Below, piece after piece: positions 41,798-49,637 of a DNA stretch of 64,000 nucleotides (positions within the stretch are counted from its first letter, which is position 1; each line of letters begins with the position of its first letter). A model generated the notes under the pieces. The model ran no database searches. It had not been told where the DNA came from and was given only the letters and a program-made list of their open reading frames with translations. This DNA comes from Geodermatophilus sp. DSM 44513 (lineage in GTDB: Bacteria > Actinomycetota > Actinomycetes > Mycobacteriales > Geodermatophilaceae). The translations under genes were made by a program, and so were the position numbers. Location of the stretch: contig NZ_CP135963.1 in NCBI RefSeq assembly GCF_032460525.1, positions 2,232,001 to 2,296,000 on the forward strand, given 5' to 3'.

Positions 41798-42592
41798 TCA
41801 GAACGGCGGCCAGGGCAGCGCGGGCCACTCGCCGCTGGGCTGCGGGTGCCGGCCGGTGCGCAGCAGGTCGGCCACCCGCTGCTGGGTGCGGCGCACCTCG
41901 CGGCGGGTCAGGTGCTCGTGCAGCTGCTCGCCGAGGTCACCGAGGAGGTCGCCGGTGAGCCGCTCCAGCACCTCGACGGCCTCGGCGGTGAGCGGCTTGC
42001 CGGCCCAGCGCCACAGCAGGGTGCGCAGCTTGGGGTCCACCGAGAAGCAGATGCCGTGGTCGACGCCGTACACGTGACCCGCCGAGGTCGGGATGATGTG
42101 CCCGCCCTTGCGGTCGGCGTTGTTGACCACCGCGTCGAACACGGCCATCCGCCGCAGCCCCGGATGGTCCGAGCGCACGAACGCCGCGAGGTCGACGTCG
42201 GGGTCGCCGTCGATCCACAGCTGCACCATGCCCGGGCCGAAGGGACCCTCGCGCAGCACGGTGGGCGGCACGACCCGCCAGCCGGTGGCCTCGCTGACCA
42301 GCGCCGCGGACACCTCGCGGCCGGCGAGGGTGCCGTCGGGGAAGTCCCACAGCGGGCGCTCGCCGGCGACCGGCTTGTAGACGCACTCGGCGACCAGCTC
42401 GCCGCACTGCACCGCCCCGACCAGGGTGACGTTGGAGGCGTCGAGCATCCGGCCCTCGAGGTCGATCTCCCCCTCGCGCAGCAGGAGGAACGCCTCGGCG
42501 TCGTCGGCCGGCGGGCGCAGGTCCGGCTGCACGGGCCGCCCGCTCGCCGGGCCGGTGCCGGTCAGCGGCGGTAGCCGTTCTGCCGCGGGCAC
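41798..42592 (-). CDS. SCO1664 family protein (PI3/PI4-kinase-like fold)
   Basis: Conserved actinobacterial protein of unknown function, distantly like phosphatidylinositol kinases. The 264-residue protein shows EAFLLLREGEIDLEGRMLDASNVTLVGAV, CVYKPVAGERPLWDFPDGTLAGREVSAALVSEATGW (ATP-binding Lys in the VYKP segment), RRMAVFDAVVNNADRKGGHII (catalytic-loop-like NNADRK) and VYGVDHGICFS (DH-type metal site). The motifs suggest an ATP-binding enzyme. The start at GTG 42592 overlaps DUF3090 by 31 bp; other starts are possible. It is the last gene of a conserved trio. Confidence 0.88.
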   Translation of the reverse strand: MPAAERLPPLTGTGPASGRPVQPDLRPPADDAEAFLLLREGEIDLEGRMLDASNVTLVGAVQCGELVAECVYKPVAGERPLWDFPDGTLAGREVSAALVSEATGWRVVPPTVLREGPFGPGMVQLWIDGDPDVDLAAFVRSDHPGLRRMAVFDAVVNNADRKGGHIIPTSAGHVYGVDHGICFSVDPKLRTLLWRWAGKPLTAEAVEVLERLTGDLLGDLGEQLHEHLTRREVRRTQQRVADLLRTGRHPQPSGEWPALPWPPF

Positions 42593-43113
42593 ACGTGCCC
42601 GGCCGGGTCCAGCGGGAGGGAGCACAGCGGGCAGGCCGGCCGGCCGGCGGCCACCACCCGGCGGGCGCGGACGACGAAGGCACGGGCGGCGGCCGGGGTG
42701 ATGGTCACCCGCAGCGCGTCGGGGCCCTCGTCGCTGTCGGAGAGGATCACGTCCTCCTCCACCGGCTCCTCGCCGGCGGCCACGGCCTCCACCACGACGG
42801 CCTGCGCGTCGCCGTCCCACGCCAGCCCCATCGCCGCGACCCGGAACTCCTCGTCGACCGGGGCGGCCAGCGGCTCCAGGTCGTCGACCTCGGCGTCCGG
42901 CGGGACGACGGTGTTGGGGCGGTTGGCGACCTCGTCGAGCAGCTCGCTCATCCGGTCGGCGAGCACCTGCACCTGGGCCTTCTCCAGCGCCACGCTGACC
43001 ACCCGGCCCGCGGCGTCGGCGGCCTGCAGGTAGAAGGTGCGGTCGCCGGGCTGGCCCACCGTGCCGGCGACGAACCGGGACGGGCGCTCGAAGAGGAAGA
43101 CCTGGCGGGGCAC
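42562..43113 (-). CDS. DUF3090 family protein
   Basis: Unknown function; 183 residues. It starts PRQVFLFERPSRFVAGTVGQPGDRTFYLQAADAAGRVVSVALEKAQV, contains a helical segment with DRMSELLDEV and ends with CPLCSLPLDPAGHVCPRQNGYRR, whose three cysteines and a histidine could bind zinc. It always travels with the SCO1664-type protein and the histidine phosphatase in Actinobacteria, so the three probably act together. GTG is 6 nt after TAACCT. Confidence 0.92.
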   Translation of the reverse strand: MPRQVFLFERPSRFVAGTVGQPGDRTFYLQAADAAGRVVSVALEKAQVQVLADRMSELLDEVANRPNTVVPPDAEVDDLEPLAAPVDEEFRVAAMGLAWDGDAQAVVVEAVAAGEEPVEEDVILSDSDEGPDALRVTITPAAARAFVVRARRVVAAGRPACPLCSLPLDPAGHVCPRQNGYRR

Positions 43114-43119
43114 GCGCCC

Positions 43120-43125
43120 AGGTTA
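43120..43125 (-). promoter_or_regulatory. -10 element TAACCT of the DUF3090 gene
   Basis: TAACCT lies 6 nt before the GTG; it would drive DUF3090 and the SCO1664-type gene. Confidence 0.55.
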
Positions 43126-43162
43126 CGCGGGCCGACCCGCCCGGCGCCCCGGCGACGCGAGG

Positions 43163-43864
43163 TCAGACGCCGGCGCCCGCACCGCCGCCGACCACCGCGT
43201 CGGAGTCCCGTCCCCGCCGGCGCCGCGGCCGCTTCTTCGGGGGGACGAGCGGGGCGACGTCCCCACCGGTGTCGTTCATCCGCACCACGAACGGCCGGGT
43301 GTCGGTGTAGGTGACGACCGACACCGAGGCGGGGTCGACGACGATCCGTTGGAACTGGTCCAGGTGCAGGCCCAGCGCGTCGGCGAGGACCGCCTTGATC
43401 ACGTCACCGTGGCTGCACGCCAGCCAGACGGCGTCCGGGCCCAGCCGGGCGTTCCACTCCCGGACGGCGGCCACGGCGCGGGCCTGGGTCTGGGCCAGCC
43501 CCTCGCCCTCGGGGCCGGGGAAGACCGCGGCCGAGGGGTGCTGCTGCACCACCTTCCACAGCGGGTCCTTGGCCAGCTCCTTGATCGGCCGGTTGGTCCA
43601 GTCGCCGTAGCGGGCCTCGCCGAGCCGGTCGTCGGTGGCGGGCTCGAGGTCCCGGCCGGCCAGCACGGCGGCGGCGGTCTGCCGGCAGCGCTCCAGCGGG
43701 CTGCTCACGACGGCGGCCAGCGGCACCGGCGCCAGCCGCTCCCCCACCGCCCGCGCCTGCCTCTCGCCGGTCTCGTCGAGCTGCACGCCGGGGGTCCAGC
43801 CGGCCAGGACGCCGCCGGCGTTGGCCGTCGTCCGGCCGTGCCGCAGGAGGAGGACGGTGGTCAC
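43163..43864 (-). CDS. Histidine phosphatase (MSMEG_4193 family phosphomutase)
   Basis: Phosphoglycerate-mutase-like phosphatase; substrate unknown. The 233-residue protein has TVLLLRHGRTTANAGGVLAGW (catalytic RHG), VVSSPLERCRQTAAAVLAG, LGEARYGDWTN (acid Glu) and WLACSHGDVIKAVLADALG (second catalytic His). The C-terminal tail has a KKRPRRRRGR stretch, perhaps RNA- or membrane-binding. GTG is 8 nt after TAGGCT, so this gene starts its own leaderless mRNA, and may be read on into DUF3090. Confidence 0.92.
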   Translation of the reverse strand: MTTVLLLRHGRTTANAGGVLAGWTPGVQLDETGERQARAVGERLAPVPLAAVVSSPLERCRQTAAAVLAGRDLEPATDDRLGEARYGDWTNRPIKELAKDPLWKVVQQHPSAAVFPGPEGEGLAQTQARAVAAVREWNARLGPDAVWLACSHGDVIKAVLADALGLHLDQFQRIVVDPASVSVVTYTDTRPFVVRMNDTGGDVAPLVPPKKRPRRRRGRDSDAVVGGGAGAGV

Positions 43865-43872
43865 GACGTCCG

Positions 43873-43878
43873 AGCCTA
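43873..43878 (-). promoter_or_regulatory. -10 element TAGGCT of the histidine phosphatase gene
   Basis: TAGGCT lies 8 nt before the GTG start. Confidence 0.55.
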
Positions 43879-43937
43879 GAAGGCCCCCCCTCCGCCCGCG
43901 CCTCGCGCGCTCGGCGCGGGCTCCGGCAGGAGGCGGT
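43879..43937. repeat. Core-conserved hairpin repeat, copy R8
   Basis: AAGGCC, CCTCCGCC, then GCGCCTCGCGCGCTCGGCGC and GGGCTCCGGCAGGAGG. It directly follows the TAGGCT box of the phosphatase gene and is the most diverged copy. Confidence 0.5.
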
Positions 43938-43993
43938 CACCGTGGGCCCAGGGCAACGTCGCCGGCCGCAGCCGCGCCCACCACCCGCGTCGG

Positions 43994-44140
43994 GTCGCTC
44001 GGCGGGCACGCGCGCTGCTGCCCGACGCCACGGTGGTGGAGCTCCCGCGGGCCAGCCACCACACGGTGCCGGTCCTGGACGCGGCCGAGGTCGCCGCGGC
44101 GATCGGCGACCACGTCGAGCGGGCGGCGCACCGCCGGTGA
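43994..44140 (+). pseudogene. C-terminal remnant of an alpha/beta hydrolase
   Basis: The frame ending at TGA 44138-44140 reads VARRARALLPDATVVELPRA, then SHHTVPVLDAAEVAAAIGDHVERA. This is the typical end of an alpha/beta-hydrolase, with the catalytic His in SHHTVP. No start codon or upstream body remains: the preceding bases are hairpin repeat R8 and low-complexity DNA. It looks like the 3' stump of a deleted gene. It is convergent with uppP, 7 bp away. Confidence 0.6.
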
Positions 44141-44147
44141 GGGCCGG

Positions 44148-44981
44148 CTACTGCGGCGCGAGGACCCCGGCGCCGACGAGGGCGAGCAGCAGCAGGCCCA
44201 GCACCACCCGGTAGACCACGAACGGCGTGAAGCTGCCGCGGTCCAGGTAACGCAGTAGCCAGGCGATCACCGCCAGGCCGACGCCGAAGGCCAGCACGGT
44301 GGCCAGGATGGTCGGCCCCCAGGACACCGACTCCCCGGCCACGCCCCCGGTCAGCGCCTCGTAGACCTGGAAGAAGCCCGAGGCCAGGACGGCGGGGACG
44401 GCGAGCAGGAAGGAGTACCGGGCCGCGGCCGCCCGCGAGTAGCCGAGGAACAGGCCCATGGTGATGGTGCCGCCGGAGCGGGAGACGCCGGGGACCAGCG
44501 CCATGGCCTGGGCGAACCCGAAGGCGATGCCGTGCCCGACGGTCAGCTGGTCCAGCTCGCGCTGCTTGCGGCCCACCCGGTCGGCCCAGTAGAGGACCAC
44601 CGAGAAGGCGACCAGCGCGACGGCCACGACCCGCAGGTCGCGGAAGGTGGTCTCGATGCTGTCCTGGAACAGCAGCCCCAGGACGCCGATCGGCAGGGTG
44701 CCCACGATGATCAGCCAGCCCATCCGGGCGTCGGGGTCGCGCCGCGCCGCGCGGTCGGTCAGCGAGCGCACCCACGCGGTGAGGATCCGGCCGATCTCCC
44801 GGCGGAAGTAGAGCAGCACCGCGGCCTCGGTGCCGATCTGGGTGATCGCGGTGAACGCCGCCCCCGGGTCGCCCCAGCCGAACGCCTCCCCCACGACCCG
44901 CAGGTGCGCGCTGGAGGAGATCGGCAGGAACTCCGTGAGCCCCTGCACCAGCCCCAGGACGACGGCCTCCAGCCAGCTCAT
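44148..44981 (-). CDS. uppP: Undecaprenyl-diphosphatase
   Basis: Recycles the lipid carrier of cell-wall synthesis by removing one phosphate from undecaprenyl diphosphate; overproduction gives bacitracin resistance. The 277-residue membrane protein has MSWLEAVVLGLVQGLTEFLPISSSAHL (the E-rich motif) and PGVSRSGGTITMGLFLGYSR (the PGxSRSG motif), with about eight membrane helices. The ATG at 44981 follows GGGGGCG. TAGGGT lies ~70 nt upstream, so this mRNA probably has a leader. It matches Rv2136c in position after the trio. Confidence 0.96.
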   Translation of the reverse strand: MSWLEAVVLGLVQGLTEFLPISSSAHLRVVGEAFGWGDPGAAFTAITQIGTEAAVLLYFRREIGRILTAWVRSLTDRAARRDPDARMGWLIIVGTLPIGVLGLLFQDSIETTFRDLRVVAVALVAFSVVLYWADRVGRKQRELDQLTVGHGIAFGFAQAMALVPGVSRSGGTITMGLFLGYSRAAAARYSFLLAVPAVLASGFFQVYEALTGGVAGESVSWGPTILATVLAFGVGLAVIAWLLRYLDRGSFTPFVVYRVVLGLLLLALVGAGVLAPQ

Positions 44982-45136
44982 CGGCCGCTGCGCCCCCGTC
45001 GGCCGGGGCGTGCGGGGCGGGGGGCGCGGGCGGGCAGCGGGAGCACGGGAGGCCACCCTAGGCGCGCCCGTCCGGACCCCCGGGCGCGGCACGCAGGCAC
45101 CCACCGCGGTCCCCGGCCCGCACCCCGACCCGCCGG

Positions 45137-45142
45137 TAGGTT
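45137..45142 (+). promoter_or_regulatory. -10 element TAGGTT of the aldo/keto reductase
   Basis: TAGGTT lies 8 nt before the GTG at 45151. The uppP promoter TAGGGT is about 80 bp away on the other strand. Confidence 0.55.
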
Positions 45143-45150
45143 GGCCTCCC

Positions 45151-46131
45151 GTGGAACAACGCGCACTCGGGCGCAGCGGGCTGGTCGTCTCCCGGCTGGC
45201 CCTGGGCACCATGACCTGGGGGCGGGACACCGACGAGGACGACGCCGCGGTGCAGCTGACCGCGTTCGTCGACGCCGGCGGCACGCTGGTCGACACCGCC
45301 GACGTCTACTGCGACGGGGACAGCGAGCGCACCCTGGGCCGGCTGCTGGCCGACGTCGTCCCCCGCTCGGACGTGCTGGTCGCCACCAAGGCCGTCGGGC
45401 GCACCGGGCACGGGCCGATGGGCCGCGGCGCCTCCCGCGGGCACCTGCTCGCCGCGCTGGACGCCTCCCTGGAGCGGCTGGGCACCGACCACGTGGACCT
45501 CTGGCAGCTGCACAGCTGGGACGACGCCACGCCGCTGGAGGAGACCCTCGCCGCCTGTGACGCCGCCGTCTCCTCCGGCCGGGTGCGCTACGTGGGCCTG
45601 AGCAACTACACCGGCTGGCAGACCGCCCAGGCCGTCACCTGGCAGCGGGCCTGGCCGGGCCGGGTGCCGGTGACGAGCACCCAGGTGGAGTACTCGCTGC
45701 TGCAGCGCGGCGTCGAGCGCGAGGTGGTGCCGGCCGCCGAGGCGCTGGGGGTGGGCGTGCTGGCCTGGTCCCCGCTGGGCCGCGGGCTGCTCACCGGCAA
45801 GTACCGGCAGGGCCCGCCGGAGGACTCCCGGGGCGCCTCCCCGCAGTGGCAGGCCTTCCTGGACGGGCTGCGCTCGGCCACCGCCGACCGGATCGTGGAG
45901 TCCGTGGTCACCGCCGCCGACGGGCTGGGCACCACCCCGCTGGCGGTGGCGCTGGCCTGGGTGCGCGACCGGCCGGGGGTCACCGCCGCCGTGGTCGGGG
46001 CGCGCACCGCCGCGCAGCTGCAGACCTCCCTGGACGCGGAGGTGGTGCGGCTGCCGGCCGCGATCCGCACCGCGCTGGAGGACGTCTCGGCGCCGTGCTC
46101 CGGCTACCCCGAGCGGCGGTACGACCGGTGA
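45151..46131 (+). CDS. Aldo/keto reductase
   Basis: NADPH-dependent carbonyl reductase. The 326-residue protein has the catalytic tetrad: Asp and Tyr in VDTADVYCDG, Lys in VLVATKAVG and His in DLWQLHSWD. Also SGRVRYVGLSNYTGWQTAQA, VEYSLLQRGVEREVVPAAEALGVGVLAWSPLGRGLLTGKY and the cofactor-binding AAVVGARTAAQL. The substrate is unknown. The stop overlaps the next start (GTGA), so it is co-translated with the RecD-like helicase. Confidence 0.93.
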   Translation: MEQRALGRSGLVVSRLALGTMTWGRDTDEDDAAVQLTAFVDAGGTLVDTADVYCDGDSERTLGRLLADVVPRSDVLVATKAVGRTGHGPMGRGASRGHLLAALDASLERLGTDHVDLWQLHSWDDATPLEETLAACDAAVSSGRVRYVGLSNYTGWQTAQAVTWQRAWPGRVPVTSTQVEYSLLQRGVEREVVPAAEALGVGVLAWSPLGRGLLTGKYRQGPPEDSRGASPQWQAFLDGLRSATADRIVESVVTAADGLGTTPLAVALAWVRDRPGVTAAVVGARTAAQLQTSLDAEVVRLPAAIRTALEDVSAPCSGYPERRYDR

Positions 46132-48065
46132 GTGCCCCCGACCCGGTCTTCGCCGCCTTCTGCGCCGCCGGCCTGTGGCCCGGACTGGGCAGGCGGGCCG
46201 CCGCCGAGCTGCCCGCCGCGGGCATCACCTCCCCCGACGACGTCACCGCCGACCGGCTCCTGAAGCTCCCGCGGGTGGGCCGCCAGCGCGCCGAACGGCT
46301 GTTCTCCGGCTTCCTGGCCGCCGCGCCCACCTACGAGGTCGTGGGGCTGCTGGTCGGCGCCGGCCTGGACGCGAAGCTCGCCTCGACCGCCGCCGACGCC
46401 CTGGGCAACGACGCCGCCCGCCGGCTGCGCGACGACCCGTGGGCGCTGCTCGGCCTCACCGGGGTCACCCTCGGCGACGCCGACCGGCTGGCCATCGCCG
46501 TGCTGCCCGGCGCGGACCGGCAGGACACCCGGCGCGGGCGGGCCGTCGTCGCGCACACGCTGCGGACGGCCACCCGCGACGGGCACACCGTGCTGCCCGT
46601 CGACCTGGTGGTCGCGGCGCTGCGCGCCGAGCAGGTCGCCGACCCGGCCGCGGCGATCGTGGCGGCGGTGGAGTCCGGCGAGGTCCTGGAGCACGAACCG
46701 CCGGAGCCGGAGGAGGACGGGTCCTCCGACACCGAGCCCCCGGAACCGGACCCCGCGCTGCGCACCCTCTCGCTGGCCCGCTACGGGATGGCCGAGGAGG
46801 CGGTCGCAGAGAACGTGGCCCGGCTGGCCGCCACCGCCGAGCGGATCGCCGACCCCGCCGCCGTCCGCAGCGTGGCCAAGGGGCTGGACGACGCGCAGAA
46901 GCAGGCGGTGGCCCAGGTGCTCGGCGCCGGCGTCTCGCTTCTGACCGGCGGGCCGGGCACCGGCAAGAGCCGCACCGTCGCCGCGGTCGTCGCACTGCTG
47001 CGCACCAAGGGCACCGACGTGGCGCTGGCCGCCCCCACCGGCCGGGCGGCCAAGCGGCTGGAGGAGCTGACCGACCACCCGGCGGTCACCGTGCACCGGC
47101 TGCTCGGCGCCCAGGGCACCTCCGGCGGGTTCGCCCGGAACGAGGAGTGGCCGCTGGACGCCGACGTCGTCGTGGTCGACGAGGCCTCCATGCTCGACGT
47201 CGAGCTCACCGCGGCGCTGCTGGAGGCCTGCCCGGACGGCACCCACCTGCTGCTGGTCGGCGACCCGGCGCAGCTGCCCTCGATCGGCCCCGGACACGTG
47301 CTCGGCGACCTGATCGACTCCGGCGCCGTGCCGGTCACCGAGCTGACCACCCTCTACCGGCAGGCCGAGGGCGGGGCGATCGCGCGGCTGGCCAACGCCG
47401 TCCGGGCCGGGCAGCTGCCACCGGTGGACTCCCCCGACCGCGAGGTCGTCGTCGTCCCGGCGTCGGGCAGCGCGGAGGCGGCCAAGCGGGTGGTGCAGCT
47501 GGTGACCGACTCCATCCCGCGGGCGCTGGGCATCGACCCGGCCACCGTGCAGGTGGTGACGCCGGTGCACCGCGGCCCGGCCGGCACCATCGAGCTGAAC
47601 AAGGCGCTCAAGGCCCGGCTCAACCCCGGCGACGGCACGGTGTGGGGCTTCGACGTCGGCGACCGGGTGGTGGCCACGGCCAACCACCTGGACCTGGAGC
47701 CGATCGGCTTCGCCAACGGGGAGACCGGCGTGGTCACCGGCACCGGCGACGGCAGCCTGGACGTCGACTTCGCCTCCGGGCCGGTGACGGTCAGCGGGTC
47801 GGCGATGGGCGACCTGCGGCACGGCTGGGCGATCACCGTGCACCGCGCGCAGGGCTCGGAGTGGCCCGGTGTGGTCGTCGTCCTGCCGCCGGAGGCCGGC
47901 GGGATGCTGTCCCGCCCGCTGGTCTACACCGCGCTGACTCGTGCGCAGCGGCACCTGTCGGTCGTGCACGCCAGCGGCGCGGCGCTGGCCCGCGCGGTGA
48001 GTCAGGTCGACGTCCGCCCGCGGCGCACCCGCCTGGCCCGCCTGCTCGCCGAGGACCGGGGCTGA
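46128..48065 (+). CDS. RecD-like (RecD2) DNA helicase
   Basis: Superfamily 1B 5'-3' DNA helicase. The 645-residue protein has an N-terminal helix-hairpin-helix region (GITSPDDVTADRLLKLPRVGRQRAERLFSGF), Walker A SLLTGGPGTGKSRTV near residue 275, LAAPTGRAAKRLEELT, Walker B DVVVVDEASMLDVEL, LVGDPAQLPSIGPG, TTLYRQAEGG, then the SH3-like and motif V/VI ending GWAITVHRAQGSEWPGVVVVLP and YTALTRAQRHLSVV. It lacks RecBC partners here, as expected of RecD2. An acidic Glu/Pro-rich insert is at about residues 195-215. Confidence 0.92.
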   Translation: MSAPDPVFAAFCAAGLWPGLGRRAAAELPAAGITSPDDVTADRLLKLPRVGRQRAERLFSGFLAAAPTYEVVGLLVGAGLDAKLASTAADALGNDAARRLRDDPWALLGLTGVTLGDADRLAIAVLPGADRQDTRRGRAVVAHTLRTATRDGHTVLPVDLVVAALRAEQVADPAAAIVAAVESGEVLEHEPPEPEEDGSSDTEPPEPDPALRTLSLARYGMAEEAVAENVARLAATAERIADPAAVRSVAKGLDDAQKQAVAQVLGAGVSLLTGGPGTGKSRTVAAVVALLRTKGTDVALAAPTGRAAKRLEELTDHPAVTVHRLLGAQGTSGGFARNEEWPLDADVVVVDEASMLDVELTAALLEACPDGTHLLLVGDPAQLPSIGPGHVLGDLIDSGAVPVTELTTLYRQAEGGAIARLANAVRAGQLPPVDSPDREVVVVPASGSAEAAKRVVQLVTDSIPRALGIDPATVQVVTPVHRGPAGTIELNKALKARLNPGDGTVWGFDVGDRVVATANHLDLEPIGFANGETGVVTGTGDGSLDVDFASGPVTVSGSAMGDLRHGWAITVHRAQGSEWPGVVVVLPPEAGGMLSRPLVYTALTRAQRHLSVVHASGAALARAVSQVDVRPRRTRLARLLAEDRG

Positions 48066-48071
48066 CCCGGA

Positions 48072-48091
48072 GCCAATATCGCGATATTGGC
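48072..48091. promoter_or_regulatory. 20-bp perfect palindrome
   Basis: GCCAATATCGCGATATTGGC reads the same on both strands. It is AT-rich in a GC-rich surrounding. It lies between two converging stop codons, so it is either a protein-binding site or a cruciform; with no loop it is a poor terminator. Confidence 0.6.
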
Positions 48092-48098
48092 GAACGGG

Positions 48099-48848
48099 TC
48101 ACCGGGCGGCGCAGACCAGCCGGCGGGTGGCGGCCGCCAGCTGGCCCGGGCAGGTGAGCGGCCGCGGGAAGGGCACCCGCAGGTCGCGGTGGCCGGTGGG
48201 GCGCTCGATGCGCAGCCGGTAGCCCAGCCGGTCCAGGCCCAGCGGGCGGACGACGTCGCGCGGGCCGAGCTCGCCGGCCGGGATGCGGCCGCGCAGCAGG
48301 TCGAGCACCTCGGGGTGGGTGCGGTCCAGGTGCTGCAGCACCGTCGCCTCGACGGCGGCCAGCGGGTCGGGAGATGCCTCCGCGTAGGCCCGCGGGTCGA
48401 CCTCGGTGCAGCGAGAACCCTCGCGCAGCACCACCTCGGCCACGTCCAGGCGCAGCAGGGTGGCCCCGCGGCCGACGTCGAGCAGCGCGCCCACCGGGCG
48501 GACGGCGGCGACGTCCAGGACGGCGGCGCGCACTGCGGACGGGTGCACCCGGGTGAGCCAGCCGGACAGCCACAGCGTGGCCCGCACCGGGTCGCGCAGC
48601 GGCACCGGCGCCCGGTCGCTGACCAGGAGGACGGCGGTGAGGTCTGCGCGGCCGGCCAGTGCGGCGTCCACCTCGCCGCCGGTGGGCACCAGCACGAAGG
48701 TGGCGCCCGCCGCGGTGGTCGCCGACGCCAGGGGCCGTCCGGCGTCCAGGCCGCGGACGCGCAGCGCGGCCGACGCCCGGCTGCCGACGGTGCGGGCGCG
48801 CTCGGCCGGCTCGGCCCGGAGCGGAGGCGCGGCAGGGCTCGTCGTCAC
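48099..48848 (-). CDS. DUF2470 domain protein (HugZ-like heme-handling)
   Basis: The 249-residue protein has a split-barrel-like N-terminal part (ERARTVGSRASAALRVRGLDAGRPLASATTAAGATFVLVPTGGEVDAAL, LTAVLLVSDRAPVPLRDPVRATLWLSGW) and a C-terminal DUF2470 domain (YAEASPDPLAAVEATVLQHLDRTHPEVLDLL through YRLRIERPTGHRDLRVPFPRPL). HugZ-type proteins with this pairing bind or degrade heme. The GTG at 48848 has GAGGGAG 5 nt upstream. An IdeR-type iron box just upstream indicates iron control, which fits heme-iron use. Confidence 0.85.
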   Translation of the reverse strand: MTTSPAAPPLRAEPAERARTVGSRASAALRVRGLDAGRPLASATTAAGATFVLVPTGGEVDAALAGRADLTAVLLVSDRAPVPLRDPVRATLWLSGWLTRVHPSAVRAAVLDVAAVRPVGALLDVGRGATLLRLDVAEVVLREGSRCTEVDPRAYAEASPDPLAAVEATVLQHLDRTHPEVLDLLRGRIPAGELGPRDVVRPLGLDRLGYRLRIERPTGHRDLRVPFPRPLTCPGQLAAATRRLVCAAR

Positions 48849-48879
48849 GGGGCTCCCTCGGGGTCGACGTCCGGTCCTG

Positions 48880-48898
48880 TTAGGTGAGCCTAACCTGA
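48880..48898. promoter_or_regulatory. IdeR/DtxR iron box
   Basis: TTAGGTGAGCCTAACCTGA matches the IdeR consensus TTAGGTTAGGCTAACCTAA at 16 of 19 positions. On the minus strand TAGGCT inside the box is a likely -10 element, so the iron-bound regulator would block transcription of the DUF2470 gene. Confidence 0.85.
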
Positions 48899-48937
48899 CC
48901 GGCGGGCACGCGGAAGCCGTCGACCGGGGGCGCGGGG

Positions 48938-49204
48938 CTACAGCGGGGCGTCGTCCTCGTCGACGGGGACGTCGGCCTGCTGCTCCAGCACGTCGGCGGG
49001 GTCGGCCTCCCGGTCCCCGACCGGACCCCGCGGGCCGCCGGCCTCCCCGGGCCGGGCGGCCAGCTGCTGCTCCAGCGCGTCGGCCTCGGGCACCTCGCCC
49101 GCCGGCGGGGTGGCCTCGCCGGCGGAGGCGACGGCCGGCGGGTCCAGGGCGGCCTGCTGCTCGGCGTGGTCGGCGTCGGGCACGTCGTTGCCGGGGGCGG
49201 TCAC
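48938..49204 (-). CDS. Small acidic protein with three D/E-x-D-xx-EQQ repeats
   Basis: 88 residues from GTG 49204, rich in Ala, Asp, Glu and Pro, with no hydrophobic segment. The same unit is repeated three times: DADHAEQQ, EADALEQQ and DPADVLEQQ, at about 32-residue spacing, ending in VPVDEDDAPL. Similar 'EADxLEQ' tails occur in small proteins of other actinobacteria, but no function is known. Probably disordered. Confidence 0.65.
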   Translation of the reverse strand: MTAPGNDVPDADHAEQQAALDPPAVASAGEATPPAGEVPEADALEQQLAARPGEAGGPRGPVGDREADPADVLEQQADVPVDEDDAPL

Positions 49205-49348
49205 GTCGTCCTCCGTGTCGTCGGGGTCGGTCGTCGTCGGGTTCGGTCGTGCGGCCCGATCCTGCCGCCCCGGGTCGCATGGTCGGCGGGGGCCCCGGTC
49301 GGGGGCGGTCGCGTGACCGGCGGGCCCCTGGCGTGCACAATCGGTCGG

Positions 49349-49555
49349 ATGGAGGCCGTCGCCGGGGAGTACGAGTTCGCGCCGCTGCGGATCCCGCCGG
49401 GCACGTCCCGGTCCGCGGCGGCGACCATGCTGAGCCTGCAGGCCGACACCGGCGGCTGGGAGCTGGCCCGGCTCCAGCTGCACGCCGACGGCACCCGCAA
49501 GGTGGTCCTGCGCCGCCGGGCCCGGCTGTCCTACCTGCCCGGACCGCACATCTGA
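49349..49555 (+). CDS. DUF5703 family protein
   Basis: 68-residue protein, MEAVAGEYEFAPLRIPPGTS, then RSAAATMLSLQADTGGWELARLQLHADGTRKVVLRRR. This is the family pattern YEY-PLRIPRGTSR and GGWELARLRL-DG-RRVxLRRR. Small, soluble and conserved in actinobacteria, with no known role. The ATG is 7 nt after CACAAT, so it is probably leaderless. Divergent from the small acidic protein. Confidence 0.85.
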   Translation: MEAVAGEYEFAPLRIPPGTSRSAAATMLSLQADTGGWELARLQLHADGTRKVVLRRRARLSYLPGPHI

Positions 49556-49637
49556 GGCCCGGCGCGGTCGACGGCGGGCTCCCGGCGTGCCAGGGTCGTC
49601 GCGGCCAGCCGCTCCCCGGAGGGCCGGGGAGGACGAC

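Noticed and set aside
48072..48091. The 20-bp palindrome as an intrinsic terminator
   Set aside because: There is no loop and no U tract, and the stem is AT-rich, so it would be a weak hairpin in RNA.
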